DNA from: Talpa occidentalis
Lineage: Eukaryota; Chordata; Mammalia; Eulipotyphla; Talpidae
Assembly (NCBI RefSeq): GCF_014898055.3
Contig: NW_023601322.1
Coordinates: 65,810,740 to 65,874,739 of the forward strand
DNA: 64,000 nt
Direction of reading: 5' to 3'
In this document: piece by piece, positions 24,606-36,539 of the stretch
Numbering within the stretch: position 1 is the stretch's first letter
Layout of the letters: each line of letters begins with the position of its first letter
The notes under the pieces: model-generated
Database searches by the model: none
Seen by the model: only the letters and a program-made list of their open reading frames with translations
What the model was told of the DNA's origin: nothing
Position numbers and translations under genes: made by a program

Positions 24606-25574
24606 GATCTTTGATCCACTGGGAACAACTTTACCTTATAAAATAGGAAGCAGAGAAAACAGGAACCTAACAGAACCTTATTGCAATCCTGAGTCCCGGG
24701 ACCTTCCTCACCCCAGGTTTTATCTTACTATGGGCTGTATGTTGTGATTAGGCCTGCAGTTCATTCTTCAGAACTGGTTTTTGGCCAGTTGAGAGACTTT
24801 AGGCCTTTCTACCAAGCACAACCTGACTTGCTAACCAGAGCCTGGAAGCCATCCTAATCAGGTCAAGACAGGGTATGCTTGCTGTGGCCTATACCTATCA
24901 CTGCAGAGACAGAAAGGCCTCCTGCCCCAGCCTCACACAGTGAAACAGGGGGAGAAGGAGCTGGGTCCTTCATTCATTCTGCCTCACCCTCTTTTATTTC
25001 TTTCCCCCCAACAGGGACAAACAACAATTCAGTAGAGGAAATATGAGTAATGGAAAGAAAGAGAAAAAAAATAAACATATCAAAATTGGCAGTGTCCCCT
25101 GGGCTACTGCTTTTAAAGAAAACAGGGAGAGTAGATGTAGAGATATTTTAGTGACTTTGCTAAAAGGGGAAAAATAATCAAGCTGGTCACTCCCTTCGAA
25201 GCTGAATTCTTTTCCTCTATTTTGATGTAGAGAGAAACGTTATCCAGACCCAGGTTCTCATATCCTGGCCCCCAGTGAGTCAGAACCCCAGGGAGAGGGA
25301 ATCCTCATGTGATTCCCATGTGGGTATATCCCACGTGGAGAAAGCAAGCTTGGGATGTGAGGGCAGTGTTATGCCCAGTGCTGAGTAACAAAAGGTACAG
25401 CTAAGGTACAAAACTCACGTCTGCTCTGGGAATCCCAAAGTCAGGTATTGAGAACCTTGTACAAAGTAAAATCCCACAAACTATTGTTAGAAATACAGAA
25501 TAAGGAAGATTGTGGATTGCATCTTCTGGAAGAAGTGGGGTACATAGGCACATGTCCTATTCCCTTCAAACACT
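24606..25574. other. No gene seen
   Basis: Possible worn MER5 piece at about 25245-25300 (ccaggttctcatatcctggc). No coding evidence. Confidence 0.4.
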
Positions 25575-25735
25575 AACTGAGCTGACCACATCTTATATGC
25601 ATTATATCATTTACTTTCCCAACTACACTGGGAGGTATAATTATCTCCACTAATGGAACAGTAGAATAACATGCCCAAGGTAACCCAGCAAGTAAGTGCA
25701 GACTCAGATGAGTACCCCTCTGCAGACACCCATCT
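25575..25735 (+). repeat. MIR fragment
   Basis: cattatatcatttactttcc, tgggaggtataattatctcc, acatgcccaaggtaacccag, caagtaagtgcagactc. Confidence 0.75.
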
Positions 25736-26159
25736 AAACTAAGGTTACAATGCAAACCTCCCTTAGGATTGCCTAAGCTTGCCTTTCTGAGGCTTACGTT
25801 TACTGGAAAAAGCATAAGAAAACCTCAAAAATGAGTGCAATTTATACAGCTTTATGAAACAAAGAGCAACCAACCTGGGGACCCCTGATGAGACTTATAA
25901 CGTTCTCTTTAATAATTTGGTAAAGATTTGTTTCCTGGGACATCAAGAGACATGAAAGGAGAAATGATGGAGCCAAAGTAACCATTTCCCCTCTCCCCTG
26001 AAAGAGGGGAGTCTGCTAGCATGTCAGAGAAAGCCAAGCAGCTTTTACGATCCAATCCCCTTGGAGGATTGGATCCTCCAAGGAAGACTGGAAACCCAGG
26101 AGAGTAGCTTTGTTGTTTTGTGAAATCCCAAAACACGAAAGACATTAATAATACCATCT

Positions 26160-26370
26160 GTGGTGAGCTTGCTGGCTACTGTGCTACTCACTTACCATGT
26201 TCTTATCAAATTTGATCTTTACGCCAATTCCGTGAATAGATAAGATTCAGATGAAGAAAGACACTCAGAGAGGTGGAGCGACTTGCCTGTTGTCACATAT
26301 CTATAAAGTTGTAAGGCAGGGATGATACTCCATTGTCTGAATCACAGTAAGTTCTTATCCAACGCCTTGC
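26160..26370 (+). repeat. MIR fragment
   Basis: attcagatgaagaaagacac, tcagagaggtggagcgactt, gcctgttgtcacatatctat. Confidence 0.75.
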
Positions 26371-26754
26371 CTGTCTCTTAAATACAAAAACGGACACCAT
26401 TTGGAATGTTCAACAAGCAATAATTCCTCATTGCCAGTCATCTTTTATTTGGCAGTGCCATCTTTCATCTCAGGCTGGAGACTAAGTGGGCTCTTATTTC
26501 AGCAAGAATTTACTGTCTTCAACACATTACAGTTTATGCCAGGCACAAAAGCCCTACATTTACTAAGTTGGAGAATTTACTGTAAATTTACAAACTTACA
26601 GTGCATCAAAGGGATGCACTTGAAACACTTAGAGGTGATTTTATGAGAGGTCTGGGGTTGCTGGATCTGTGGAGGAGTTATCTGTGAAGAATCGTGGAGG
26701 AATTGGCCTTTGAAAGGAAGTCAGCAGTGGCTAGTCAGAGCAGATATCTTTTCA

Positions 26755-26905
26755 AGTTAGTGTTTTCATGTTCTTTGGGTTAAACATCAGAAGTGGGATT
26801 AGTGAATCATATGGTAGCTCCATTTTTAATTTTCTGAGGGTCCTTCATGTTTTTCCACAGCGGCTGCACCAATTTACGTTATGGGTGCCCCTTTGAAGTT
26901 TCCTT
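26755..26905 (-). repeat. L1 fragment, antisense
   Basis: agaagtgggattagtgaatc, atatggtagctccattttta and ccacagcggctgcaccaatt are typical antisense L1 3' UTR words. Confidence 0.75.
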
Positions 26906-27864
26906 CCATCTGCTGGATTATTCAAGGAGAAAGCCTTTGTTTGGTACAATTTTGTTTTCAACTGCTCTAGAAGAGCAGCAGTTCTCCCTTTGTAACCAAA
27001 AGAGCAGAGCAGGCAGGAAGCAGATCAGGGTGAACAACATGCTGCCCCTTCACTGTGTTTATATTCAGGACTGCTTTCGGTTGATGGGAAGTTTTTGCAA
27101 TTTTACTAGAGATAGGACTTCCTTCCAATAAGGAAATTAAATTTAAGTAAAACTGCTTGTCAGTAATTTAAATAATATTTAAAAGTAAGGAATTTGGTTA
27201 GGGGATAATGATCAAAAGAATGAAGGCTGCGCACCTGTAATGAAGTCCCAGGGAAGTGGTGTTAACCTCTAGTGAGGGTCAAACTACCCCTAATGGAATA
27301 TCAGTGTGCATTAGAACAACCCAATGGCTCCCCCAGGCCTTGAATTCTGTCTATTTTGTCATTTTAATATAAAACAATAGCACAGAAATAATAAATGAGC
27401 GATCTGCTCAGGTGATGACCCAGGCAAGGGAGGACAATTTTGAGCAGGATTCTGAGCAAGTCCAGATAAATCCTGCTGGGAGGATGATTGAAATGGGAGG
27501 TTCCTAAGAGCAGATAAAATTTCCTTGAAACGTTTGCCCTGAGGAAAGAGGTCTTCCACAGGAAGAAGGTCAGGTCTGGTCTATTTTTATAACAGCATTT
27601 CAAGTGGTTAGTGGACTTATTTCCTGTGGTTCCCAGGAATTCTGCAACAGACTCTCGGAAGGATGTTGGGGATAGGGAGCAGGGACTTGATGAGTAAGAA
27701 TCAATAATTATCTCTATATTTGCTTCACTTTTTTCTATAAAAATAATCTAGAATCTTTAGAAGAGCAAAGTTCATGATGACTGAGAGCAGAATGGGACAT
27801 GAAAATCCCTTGGTGTGTGGCTAATTCTTTAGGTCAAGATTTTGCAGACTGAAGATTGACTTAT
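26906..27864. other. No gene seen
   Basis: Non-coding, no clear repeat. Confidence 0.4.
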
Positions 27865-28325
27865 TCACTCTCTCCCTCCTTTATTCATTCAACAAATATC
27901 TGAACCAGGCATTGTCAAGGGACTTGGGAGGAGATGGTGAATCAACATGGTCTGTCCTCCAGGAGCTCACAGTATGGTGGAGAAGAAAGACAGCCAAGTG
28001 GGTGGATATATAATTAATTACAAATGATGGGACGTGTCAGGAAGGAAAATAACAAGGCAACAAAGGAGAATTATAGAGAAAGAAAAGGGACAGAACTTAG
28101 ATGGCGAGAAGGGAAGACCCCTGAGGAGAGGCACTTCAGCTCCCATTTGAAAGGTGCATAAGAACCAGCCAGTATTGGGGAAGAGCACTACTTGAAAAGG
28201 AATAATTTGCATGAAGGTAGTTATCTGGAAAAGACCACCTGTAAAACAAAGAAGTCGCCATATAACCCTTGACTCTGAAGTAGTTATCAGGGAAGTCAAA
28301 CTAATGACATAAGCCATCACATGGC
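27865..28325 (+). repeat. L2 fragment
   Basis: tttattcattcaacaaatat, accaggcattgtcaagggac, ctgtcctccaggagctcaca, and atgatgggacgtgtcaggaa. Confidence 0.72.
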
Positions 28326-28327
28326 CC

Positions 28328-28405
28328 CTGTGTGGGTAGTAAAGGAGACACGTAGGGGAATACTGAGTTGTTCTAACTCAGTTTATTTACTTTTTACTGG
28401 GTTTA
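28328..28405 (+). repeat. Arm 1 of a 77-base inverted repeat
   Basis: Reverse complement of 29181-29257 with about seven substitutions and a small indel. The shared core includes ggtagtaaaggagaca and ggggaatactgagttgt. Followed at once by a 15-base direct repeat, acccttgttactctc (28405-28419 and 28423-28437). Confidence 0.85.
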
Positions 28406-28599
28406 CCCTTGTTACTCTCTATACCCTTGTTACTCTCACCCCTAGTCAAATACCAGTCTTTTTTCCCTCGGATCTTTGGTGATGGTCCCTTGTTCCATCT
28501 TCTTCCCGTAAAGTATAGATGGTATACTTCCTCTTTAATCTGAAGACTGAGACAAAAGGTATCTAAGAGCTGTTCCGTAAGTATTTCTAATGATAAGTG

Positions 28600-28730
28600 A
28601 ATGGCTAACATTTATCAGGTTTTACTATTTAGGGTACTTTGCCAAAAAGTTGTTAAACACAATGGTCTCATTTAATCGTTACAACTATCCTGTGGCTAAG
28701 CATAGCATTACCCCTATTTACCAGGCCTGT
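28600..28730 (+). repeat. MIR fragment
   Basis: atggctaacatttatcaggt, gtctcatttaatcgttacaa, ctatcctgtggctaag, attacccctatttacc. Confidence 0.7.
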
Positions 28731-29004
28731 CATTCCCTGACTGGTATTTATTAATATAGGAAAAAGAAAAGAGAAAGAAGGAAAAATGAGAGAAGAAAAA
28801 TTATCAGGCCTTGATTTAGTCCTTAGAGATCTTATATAGAAAATCAATGATTCCAGCTCCTTGGCAAATACTATTCTCTGATAAATGCTATTCACCACAC
28901 TCCAAAGGATCAGCAGAAAAGGGATACTAACCTTAAACATCACTTTCCACATCAATTATTTTTTGAAAAGTTGAGTTTTTTAAAACCCAACAGCTCTTTT
29001 GAGA

Positions 29005-29130
29005 AGATATTTATTGAATTCATTCATCCTCAAATATTTATTGAGCAATTAGTATGTGTCAGGAATTGATCTAGGTGCTGACAATATCATGTGAGCAAAA
29101 CAAACCTGATCTGGCCCCGCAGGAGGCTTA
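29005..29130 (+). repeat. L2 fragment
   Basis: cctcaaatatttattgagca, attagtatgtgtcaggaatt, gatctaggtgctgacaatat. Confidence 0.75.
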
Positions 29131-29180
29131 CGTGTGTGTACACACACACCCGCCCCCATTCATAAGTGTGCACTCTGCGG

Positions 29181-29257
29181 TAAAACAGTAACAAGTAAGT
29201 AAATTGAGTTAGTACAACTCAGTATTCCCCCACATGTCTCCTTTACTACCTACACAG
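29181..29257 (-). repeat. Arm 2 of the inverted repeat
   Basis: Pairs with 28328-28405; the spacer is 775 bases. It lies just after the L2 fragment and a short CA run. Confidence 0.85.
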
Positions 29258-29379
29258 AATACTTCTGACATTACTGGTTACCAAATGCGTGGATTTTTTC
29301 CCCACACACAAAGATGAAATTCTGTGGCACCACCTCAGTATCCTACAATTTAACTCAATTCTGATCTGTCCTATCCAGA

Positions 29380-29905
29380 GATAGTGGTTAAGGGTTGAGA
29401 CCCACAAGCTGCCCTCCCCCAGATACTGATCAGCTATAAACCAGACCCCTCCTCAGGCTCAATAAATATGCTAGAGCTGATCACAGAACTCAGGAAAGCA
29501 GTTTATTATAAAAAGAATGTAAGATATAGAGTATGAAAGGTTACTACAGAGGGTATGGATGGAAGAGATGCCTACTGTAAGGTCTGTGAGAAGGGGCGCG
29601 AAGGTTCCAGTTCTCTCCAGGTGTGCCACCATCCCCACACCTCTATGAGTTCATCAGCTCAGAAGTTCTCTGAACCCAGTACTTTTGGGATTTTTATGGA
29701 GGCTTCATTATGGTAGGCATGATTGACCATTAACTCCATTTCAATCACTATCCCTTCTCAAGAAAATGGGGGGGGGGCGCTAAAAATTCCTAATCATGGC
29801 TTGTTCTTTCCATGACCAGCCCTCATCAAGTGTCTTTCAGAGTCATTTCATTAGCACAAAAAACACTCCTACCACTCAGAAAATTACAAGGAACTAGGGC
29901 AGAGA
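29380..29905 (-). mobile_element. MaLR/ERVL-like solo LTR
   Basis: Contains the words gctgatcacagaactcagga, gcagtttattataaaaagaa, ttttatggaggcttcattat and gtcatttcattagcacaaaa in the order of an antisense mammalian LTR. On the minus strand the polyadenylation signal would be in ttataataaa near 29501. Ends are not sharply defined and there is no internal retroviral sequence. Confidence 0.6.
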
Positions 29906-31899
29906 CCAATATTTTCTATTATCTGATAGAAACACATACAATAATAAATGATCATAAAAGTTGTGCAGAAAACACATTTGGGTCTGAGATAGAGGACAGA
30001 GAAGTATGGGGCGCTCTCCTAGAGAGGGTGGAGATAATGGGAGTAGATGCCTTTCTTGGCGTAATAGTCATGCTGCTGAAAATGCTGTGTTGATAAGAAT
30101 TTTGGCAAATCAAACTCTCCAGAGACTTAAGAATTTTACAACTTAATGACCACTTAATGACCACTTAATGAGGACAGTTTTGAAAAGCAACACCTCTTTA
30201 CTTTTCTATATGAATAGATCTATGGAAAAGCTATTCACACCATCAAAGGTTTAAGAATATAGTATCATGAAAATGTTCTGTCTTCTGTCTGCTCCACCCC
30301 AAGGGCCCATCTCAATGACCAGCTTTATGAAATTCCAGAAGAGCCCCTTGAACCTGACAATGCCAGGGAGGAGCCAAGGAATGCAGGATCTGTGAAAGTT
30401 GAGAGGAATTATGTGCAAAAATATGGCAGGCCAGAGAAATTGCTCTGACGTCTCTCCTACCTCATGTTGCCTAATCTGCTTTCATGGGCCAATAACATAG
30501 ACAGTCTCTATTTTTCAAACCCCACCCAACAGAGTAGTGCTTTGATCACCAAAACATGAGAGAGAAGCAGTGGACAGCAGTTGATATAAATGGCTTTGAA
30601 AGGTCAGTTAGAAAAAAAGAAATAAGCAAGGAGAAAATATGAAAGGAGTTGAAAGGATGAAAACAAGCCATACTTTGAGCTACCTGCCAAAATTAAAGAA
30701 AACTCCCACAAGAGGCCACGTTTGACAGATGTGAGAACTGTCATGATTACCAGTACCTACCAGCCTTGTGATTTTCCTGATAAATGGCATCTCAACTGCA
30801 ATGTGCACCTTTTTGGAGATGCTGGATACCAGGGGCAGGCTTATCTCTTAGCTTAGTTTCTTAGATACAAAACTTCAACTCACTTCCAAACTCTCACCCC
30901 TTGTCAAACACCAATATTTTTCCCCAGGGTCGTTAGTGATGATCTCCTGTTTCATCTTCATCCCATAAAACCTACCTGCATCCTGCAAAGTGCTAGGTTG
31001 TATGGGGGCCTGTGTGTGGAAAATCAATAATATGGTCACAGGACTCAGGGCCTGCAGACATACAGTGCAAATGGGACATTTCATGCGGGATCAAAGCAAG
31101 TTGGCAAGTAAATAGGACCTCTAAAAATAGCCAAAGTCCTTAAAAAGAAGTAATGCAAAAGGAAACAAATTTTATACTCTCTTAATGTAGGCTCTGCAAA
31201 CACTACATCTTAGAAGGCTGGCACTAGGCAGGTGATTATTTTCTTCCTGCCCTTTGGCCACAACACCCACTGGGTCCCTTTACAAGTCCCAGGTCCTGCT
31301 CTCCCCAACCCCCCACCAGCTTCCTGCATGGTGCTGGATGCCTCGGCAAGAATGTAGCTGTTGGGGCATAGCTGGGGCCTCCGTGGCCCACTTTCAAGAT
31401 CCAGAATAGACTATGACATGTGAAACAGGCTCGTGGGGTTTACATTCCTCCTTCGTATCCAAGCACCTTAAAACACAAAACCGCACGCCGGATTGCTAAC
31501 GATTCTTCCAGAGACGCCTGAATATCATCTGTCTGGCAGAAATGTGAGTTTTGTTCTTTTTATTTTTTAATGTTTTCAGTGAGCAAGGGGCCCTTGGAAA
31601 TGAGATTCCAACAGAGGGGCAGCATAATGAACTGAGGTCTTGGGGCTGAAGGTTTTATTCCTGGCGAAGCCACAAATTTGCTCTACTAATAAGCTGTACA
31701 GCTTCCGTATCACCATTATCTTGGCTACAGAAAAAGGGAGAAGTACTTGTCTACCCCATATAATAGAAGGGAGAGCAAATATAAAATGCTTCTAAAGTGC
31801 CTCGTGTAGTCTTGGACACCCAGCGATGCTGGTTTACTCACATAAAAAGCTTTGTGAAACCCCGAGTGCTGTGAAAATATGATCAGCACATAAAACTTC
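29906..31899. other. Mostly unclassified
   Basis: Holds a small tandem run of gaccacttaat units (30142-30170), a segment 30890-30970 related to 28434-28514, and the first member (31571-31639) of a repeat pair with 36471-36539. The part after 31640 may be an antisense MIR. No gene seen. Confidence 0.5.
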
Positions 31900-32110
31900 A
31901 GTCTTATTAGCAATGATAATACCTCCTGTTTCCTAGGCACTCACTACATGAAAGGCCTCTCCCAGGCCTTGCCTATCTCTCCTCAGGACCCAACAAAAGT
32001 AGTACTTTTATCAGTTTCATTTTACAAAGGAGGCAGCTGAGGTTCAGAAAGGTTAAATGACTTGCTTGGTCATGGAGTAGTTAATGACAATGCAGAAACC
32101 AAAACTGAGG
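31900..32110 (+). repeat. MIR fragment
   Basis: aggcactcactacatgaaag, ttttacaaaggaggcagctg, aggttcagaaaggttaaatg, acttgcttggtcatggag. Confidence 0.78.
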
Positions 32111-32518
32111 GGTTTGACTTTGGGGTTGGGAGAACTTCTTTTCATGGTGTTTCCAAGCCAGGCTGAAACAGGACCATCCACATGGTTAGTCTGTGGCCTC
32201 GTCCTGGCCCTTGATAAGCAACAGCAAATGACCCTACTGACAAAGGCCAAGGTGGGCTTGACTGACACGGGTCAACTTGGGGGAATGTATCAGAATGACA
32301 ATCAGGAAGGCGCTGTGGGGGCTGTTGGTACCTCAGGGACAGTTCTGAGTCAAGAGGGGAAAGACTCCATTCCATGGAAACCAATACCTCTTTTAGAACA
32401 CCGTCAATGGAGGCAGCATGTTATGGCAACTGCTAGGATCAAAAGAAGAGAAGCTAGAGCTCACTCAGTCCAGAGAGTATTTTATTCTATTTCCCACATC
32501 TTATTAGCAATTAAAATC
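32111..32518. other. Open frame without recognised product
   Basis: A + strand open frame runs 32084-32665 (193 codons). It begins inside a MIR and ends inside a second MIR and at a SINE, which argues against a real exon. I see no domain or signal sequence. Confidence 0.45.
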
Positions 32519-32644
32519 ATGGACCCTTGGAGTCAAAAAACCTTACCTTCAGATCTTGGCACTAACATTTATTTAGCTGTGTGGCCTTACACAAATTATT
32601 TACACTCTCTGAGACTTCTTAGCTGCAAAATGGGGATAAGAAAC
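32519..32644 (-). repeat. MIR fragment
   Basis: gctgtgtggccttacacaaa, ttatttacactctctgagac, tgcaaaatggggataagaaa: antisense MIR. Confidence 0.8.
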
Positions 32645-32654
32645 CCAAGTTTTG

Positions 32655-32987
32655 GGTCCCCCTAGTGGCGCAAGGGGTTAATACGCAACCTATGAAGCTA
32701 TCCACAGCCACAGCAGCATGAGTTTGATCCCAGGCCAGGGAGCTACCCACATGGTGCAGCAGACCTCTCCTGTCTCGCCTGCTGCTCCCCTCAGCAGTGT
32801 ATTTCAGTCACTCTGCCTGTTCTGTTCCCCACTCTGTCTCTGGTGAATCACTTATCCCCACACCTCTGGCCTGTACCCCAGTTCTTGTATGCATAAATAA
32901 ATAAATCTTTTAAAAAAAGAAAGGAAGGAAGGAAGGAAGGAAGCAAGAAAGCAAGCAAGCAAGCAAGCAAGCAAGCAGGCAAGCAAG
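32655..32987 (+). repeat. Second-form SINE with an expanded microsatellite tail
   Basis: Begins ggtccccctagtggcgcaag; the tail goes from aaataaataaatctttta into aggaaggaagg and then gcaagcaagc units (32920-32987). The duplication ccaagttttg at 32645-32654 and 32988-32997 shows that the microsatellite is part of the insertion. Confidence 0.92.
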
Positions 32988-33096
32988 CCAAGTTTTGAGT
33001 GCCATCAGGGCAACTTCCCTGTTCTGTTAATTCAACTTTAGGACATAGAGTAGACGATTGCACAGAAAATATTACTCTATTCATTTACTTCCCAGT

Positions 33097-33102
33097 CTAT
33101 AA

Positions 33103-33133
<31 letters not shown>

Positions 33134-33140
33134 GAAAGCA
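33097..33140. repeat. A-rich / AAG microsatellite
   Basis: Poly(A) followed by about eight agaagaag-type units, then gaaagaaagc. Confidence 0.9.
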
Positions 33141-34919
33141 ATCCCTAGATTTTTTGGCATATTAGTTACTATATGTAAAGCTTATGCCTGTACCTGGTAC
33201 CTAGTAAATGTTCAGGAAGAGGTCACTATTTTCTTATTTATGCACATATTTTATTATTTGTACGTATGTCCAAGCAAGCTATTGGGAAACATGGTAGGGC
33301 AAGCTTTTCAGCATTTCCAAAGAGATAACAAATTCATACTTCAAAAGACTGAGTTTGGAGAAGCCAAAATTTCTAGGTCAGGAGAGAAGAAAAAAAGAAA
33401 CCCAGCAAACAGACCATCTTCCTATGATTGTGAAAGGTCTGCTGACTTTGGGAAAGGAATGTCCTTGCTGAGCTACTTCTGGAGATTGTAACTTGCATAA
33501 CAGATGCAAAAGATTTTTGGAGACACATCAGTAAGAGGAGGTTAGAGGAAGTAGGCAAGGGCGGCCAGAGCTCCTGCAGAACCACTTTGCATTTGGCTTG
33601 AAGCCCCAGGCTTTAAAGCATCAGTGTGCAGGAAAGAGATTTCCGCTTAAGATGTGTGCAGGTCTTCAGGATGGCCAAGAGCCTGCAGGATGCTCTGGAC
33701 CGAGGTGTACCATTAAAGTTCAGACAGAACTGGGACCCACCAAGCACAGGGAATGCTCTGGTTTTCCTCTTGGAGTAGAGGCTGTTTTTGTTAAATACTT
33801 TAAAGAATTCCTGACCTGCAATTGAATGATGCTCTTTGCAGGGCAGAGTTTTGGGGGTGGAAAAGCCAGACTGCAAAGAATTAAAGATCCAGACTCAAGG
33901 GAAGAAATAAAGAATATTGGAGGAGATCCGTGGAGATGTGTGTGTCTGCTTATATTTTCTACTCTTCTACAAGGAGTGTGAGAGCAAGGGCTGGATTAGA
34001 TTAGACGTCCCTCTTGCTGCCAGCTACACTATGTCCCTTGTATCTGAAACATGACTTGATGAGTCATGGCCAGATTGCAACCTCTTTAAAGGCAGATACT
34101 GTGATTTCTACTACAGGTCCATAATCCCTTAACTGAAAAGTCTTGGAGCTAGAAACATTCCAGAATTCAGAAATTTTAGCAGTTTTTGAAAGGTAATATG
34201 GTGCCTATGTTGTATAGTATGGAATGAATTCACTGTGATCTGGCATAACATCCTATAATCAAGCACATTGCTAATTCTGCACCAGATTATATAAATGTTA
34301 ACATAAAGTAGTAAAAAAAATAGTTACAATAGTCTCAGGATACTCTGGGTCAAATTTTTTCACAATTTGAGTTATGAAGAACTTCTAGTTATTAGTCTCT
34401 TTTGCATTTCATAAGGCAGATCAAGGATTTCAGGTCTCCCCACCCCTTTCATTTTTCTTTCTTTAAGTTTTCAGTATAACTGCAACATTATGCCAATGGC
34501 AGGTGCTGAGCAGAAGTGGTTGACATCTAGAATATATGACATTTTAATCTCTGCCAAATAATATTTGATTGTGAAAGTCAGAGGGCAGTTTATTCTCAGT
34601 GACTTGTAGATTCTTTAGAAGTCTCTTAAATTAAAGAATGGGAGAGGAGAATGATGAGACCCAGAGGTTCTCTGTCACTGGGACAGGAACATACACAAAC
34701 TCTGTGCTGCACTGAGGACTACTCGCTAGGACATTCATCACCTTCAGCACCTGAGCAAACAAGAAGAGGGCTTCATTGCTGGTAAAGAAAAATTCTAGCC
34801 TGTCACTTAGAAAATGTTTTTTAAAATGTTGCTAAAATACTAATAAATGTTTAAAATCAAGTTTTTTCAATCCTAAATCAATAGTACAGATATTTGGTAA
34901 AACTAAACAAGACACATGG
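33141..34919. other. No gene seen
   Basis: A possible unnamed DNA-transposon fragment around 34110-34300 (tccataatcccttaactgaa). No coding evidence. Confidence 0.4.
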
Positions 34920-35130
34920 ACCATGATAATCCAGCTAACATCTACTGAATGCTTGCAAATGTTCAATTGCCAGGCTCAGCACTTTGTATGTATCATGTCA
35001 CACTTACAATTAGACTGTGCAACAGCTACATTATGGAGTCCCATGCCACAAATGAGGAAACTGAGGCCCTGTAAGAAGGGATAATTGGCTAGTGTCAGTC
35101 AGGATTCAAATTCACATCTAGTAGTGTACT
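34920..35130 (+). repeat. MIR fragment
   Basis: agctaacatctactgaatgc, tgccaggctcagcactttgt, ccacaaatgaggaaactgag, gattcaaattcacatctag. Confidence 0.82.
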
Positions 35131-36059
35131 GGTAAAGTAATTGTTAGGAAGGAAGGAGAAAAGAGAAAAAAAAAGCCTGAACTTAAAGCATTTGCCAATT
35201 TCTGTTGTGTAAATATTCTAACCAGGGTTGACTGCAAGCTACTAATGGCGTAACAACTGGCTTGCAAAATTCTTCACTATTTAATAATTGCTTTCGAAAC
35301 CTTGTAGGAGCTGTCTTCTGCACACCCACCCCATAGACACATCCACAGTTTATTGCCAATATTGGAAGATGGTATTTCAGCTCATGGATGAGACTGGCTG
35401 GGGAGCAGTATGCTGACATGCCAACCCTGGACAATCAGCCATGTTACAATCCTACCTCAGGCCTGGTACAGATCACTGAGGGTGGAGAAGAGGAAAAGAG
35501 AGAGAGAACACACTGTCTCCCTTTCTTCAGGCAAACTTTCCTTCACCAGAGGATGTGAGATGGGTCTCTGCCAATCTGACACTCCCTGGCAGAAATAACA
35601 AAACCTAGAATTTTTTTTCCAGGCCCTACAAACTTTATCTTGGCCAGATAAGGAAGTCAGACTTTAGCCCAAAATGTATGATCCCTTTCTTTGAGATCCT
35701 TAATTTTTATAATATTGCTTTTGAAGAAGTAAGGCTCTTCTACAACATGAGAATGAGGTTTAGGTCTGCTTTTAATCAAGGGTAGGAGGTTCTGGCCTAA
35801 TTTGAACCCAATTAAAATACATTTAGGCTCCTGGCTTAGCTTCTCTGTTAATACCTCTAGGGCACCGCCTTCTAATTAGGGTTCCTGATAACATGTTTCT
35901 ACCAGAGGCTCCTGAGAACTGACAAGCCTGGTATTCAATCAACAAACATGTACAGGACAGTGATTATCTACAGGCATTTGCTAAGTTTGGGCCTTGAAAG
36001 AAAACACATAGTTTCAGTCCCAGGGCCTCAGAGGCTAATGAAGGAGACAGTCAAGTAAA
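35131..36059. other. No gene seen
   Basis: Non-coding, no clear repeat. Confidence 0.4.
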
Positions 36060-36465
36060 CATAGCTAAATTATATTCATTCACTCATTCAACAAATATTT
36101 ATCAAGTGCCCATTAGGTGCCAGGCATTCTGCCAGGCACTAGGATACCATGGTGACCGAGATATATTAGAGTTTGTACTATCATCAAGCTGACAGCCCAA
36201 TCATGAAGAGACATTAATTTAATAATCACAAGAATGAATGTGCAATTAAAAACTGAAGTAGGAGCTCTGAAGAAATGTGAAATGGACCCACAAAAACTGG
36301 GGAACCTGGCCCGGTTAAAGGAGGTCAGGAAAGGCTTCCTTGAGGAATTGATTATTGCACTAAAAATTGAAGGAAAAGTAGAAGTTAACCAGGTGAATGG
36401 GGTAAAGGGATAGGGCTGCAAAAGCAACCGGCATAAGCAAAGGTCCTAGGTTGGCGGGGAGCGCA
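36060..36465 (+). repeat. L2 fragment
   Basis: actcattcaacaaatattta, tcaagtgcccattaggtgcc, aggcattctgccaggcacta, then ggaaaggcttccttgaggaa and gcataagcaaaggtcctagg. Confidence 0.8.
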
Positions 36466-36539
36466 GAGCATGTTTTCAGTGAGCACAGGGCCCTTGGGAA
36501 TGAGACTCCAATGGAGGGACTACATAATGAACGGAGGTC

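Noticed and set aside
32084..32665. 193-codon + strand open frame
   Set aside because: Starts in one MIR, ends in another at a SINE; no domain, no splice context, no similarity I recognise.
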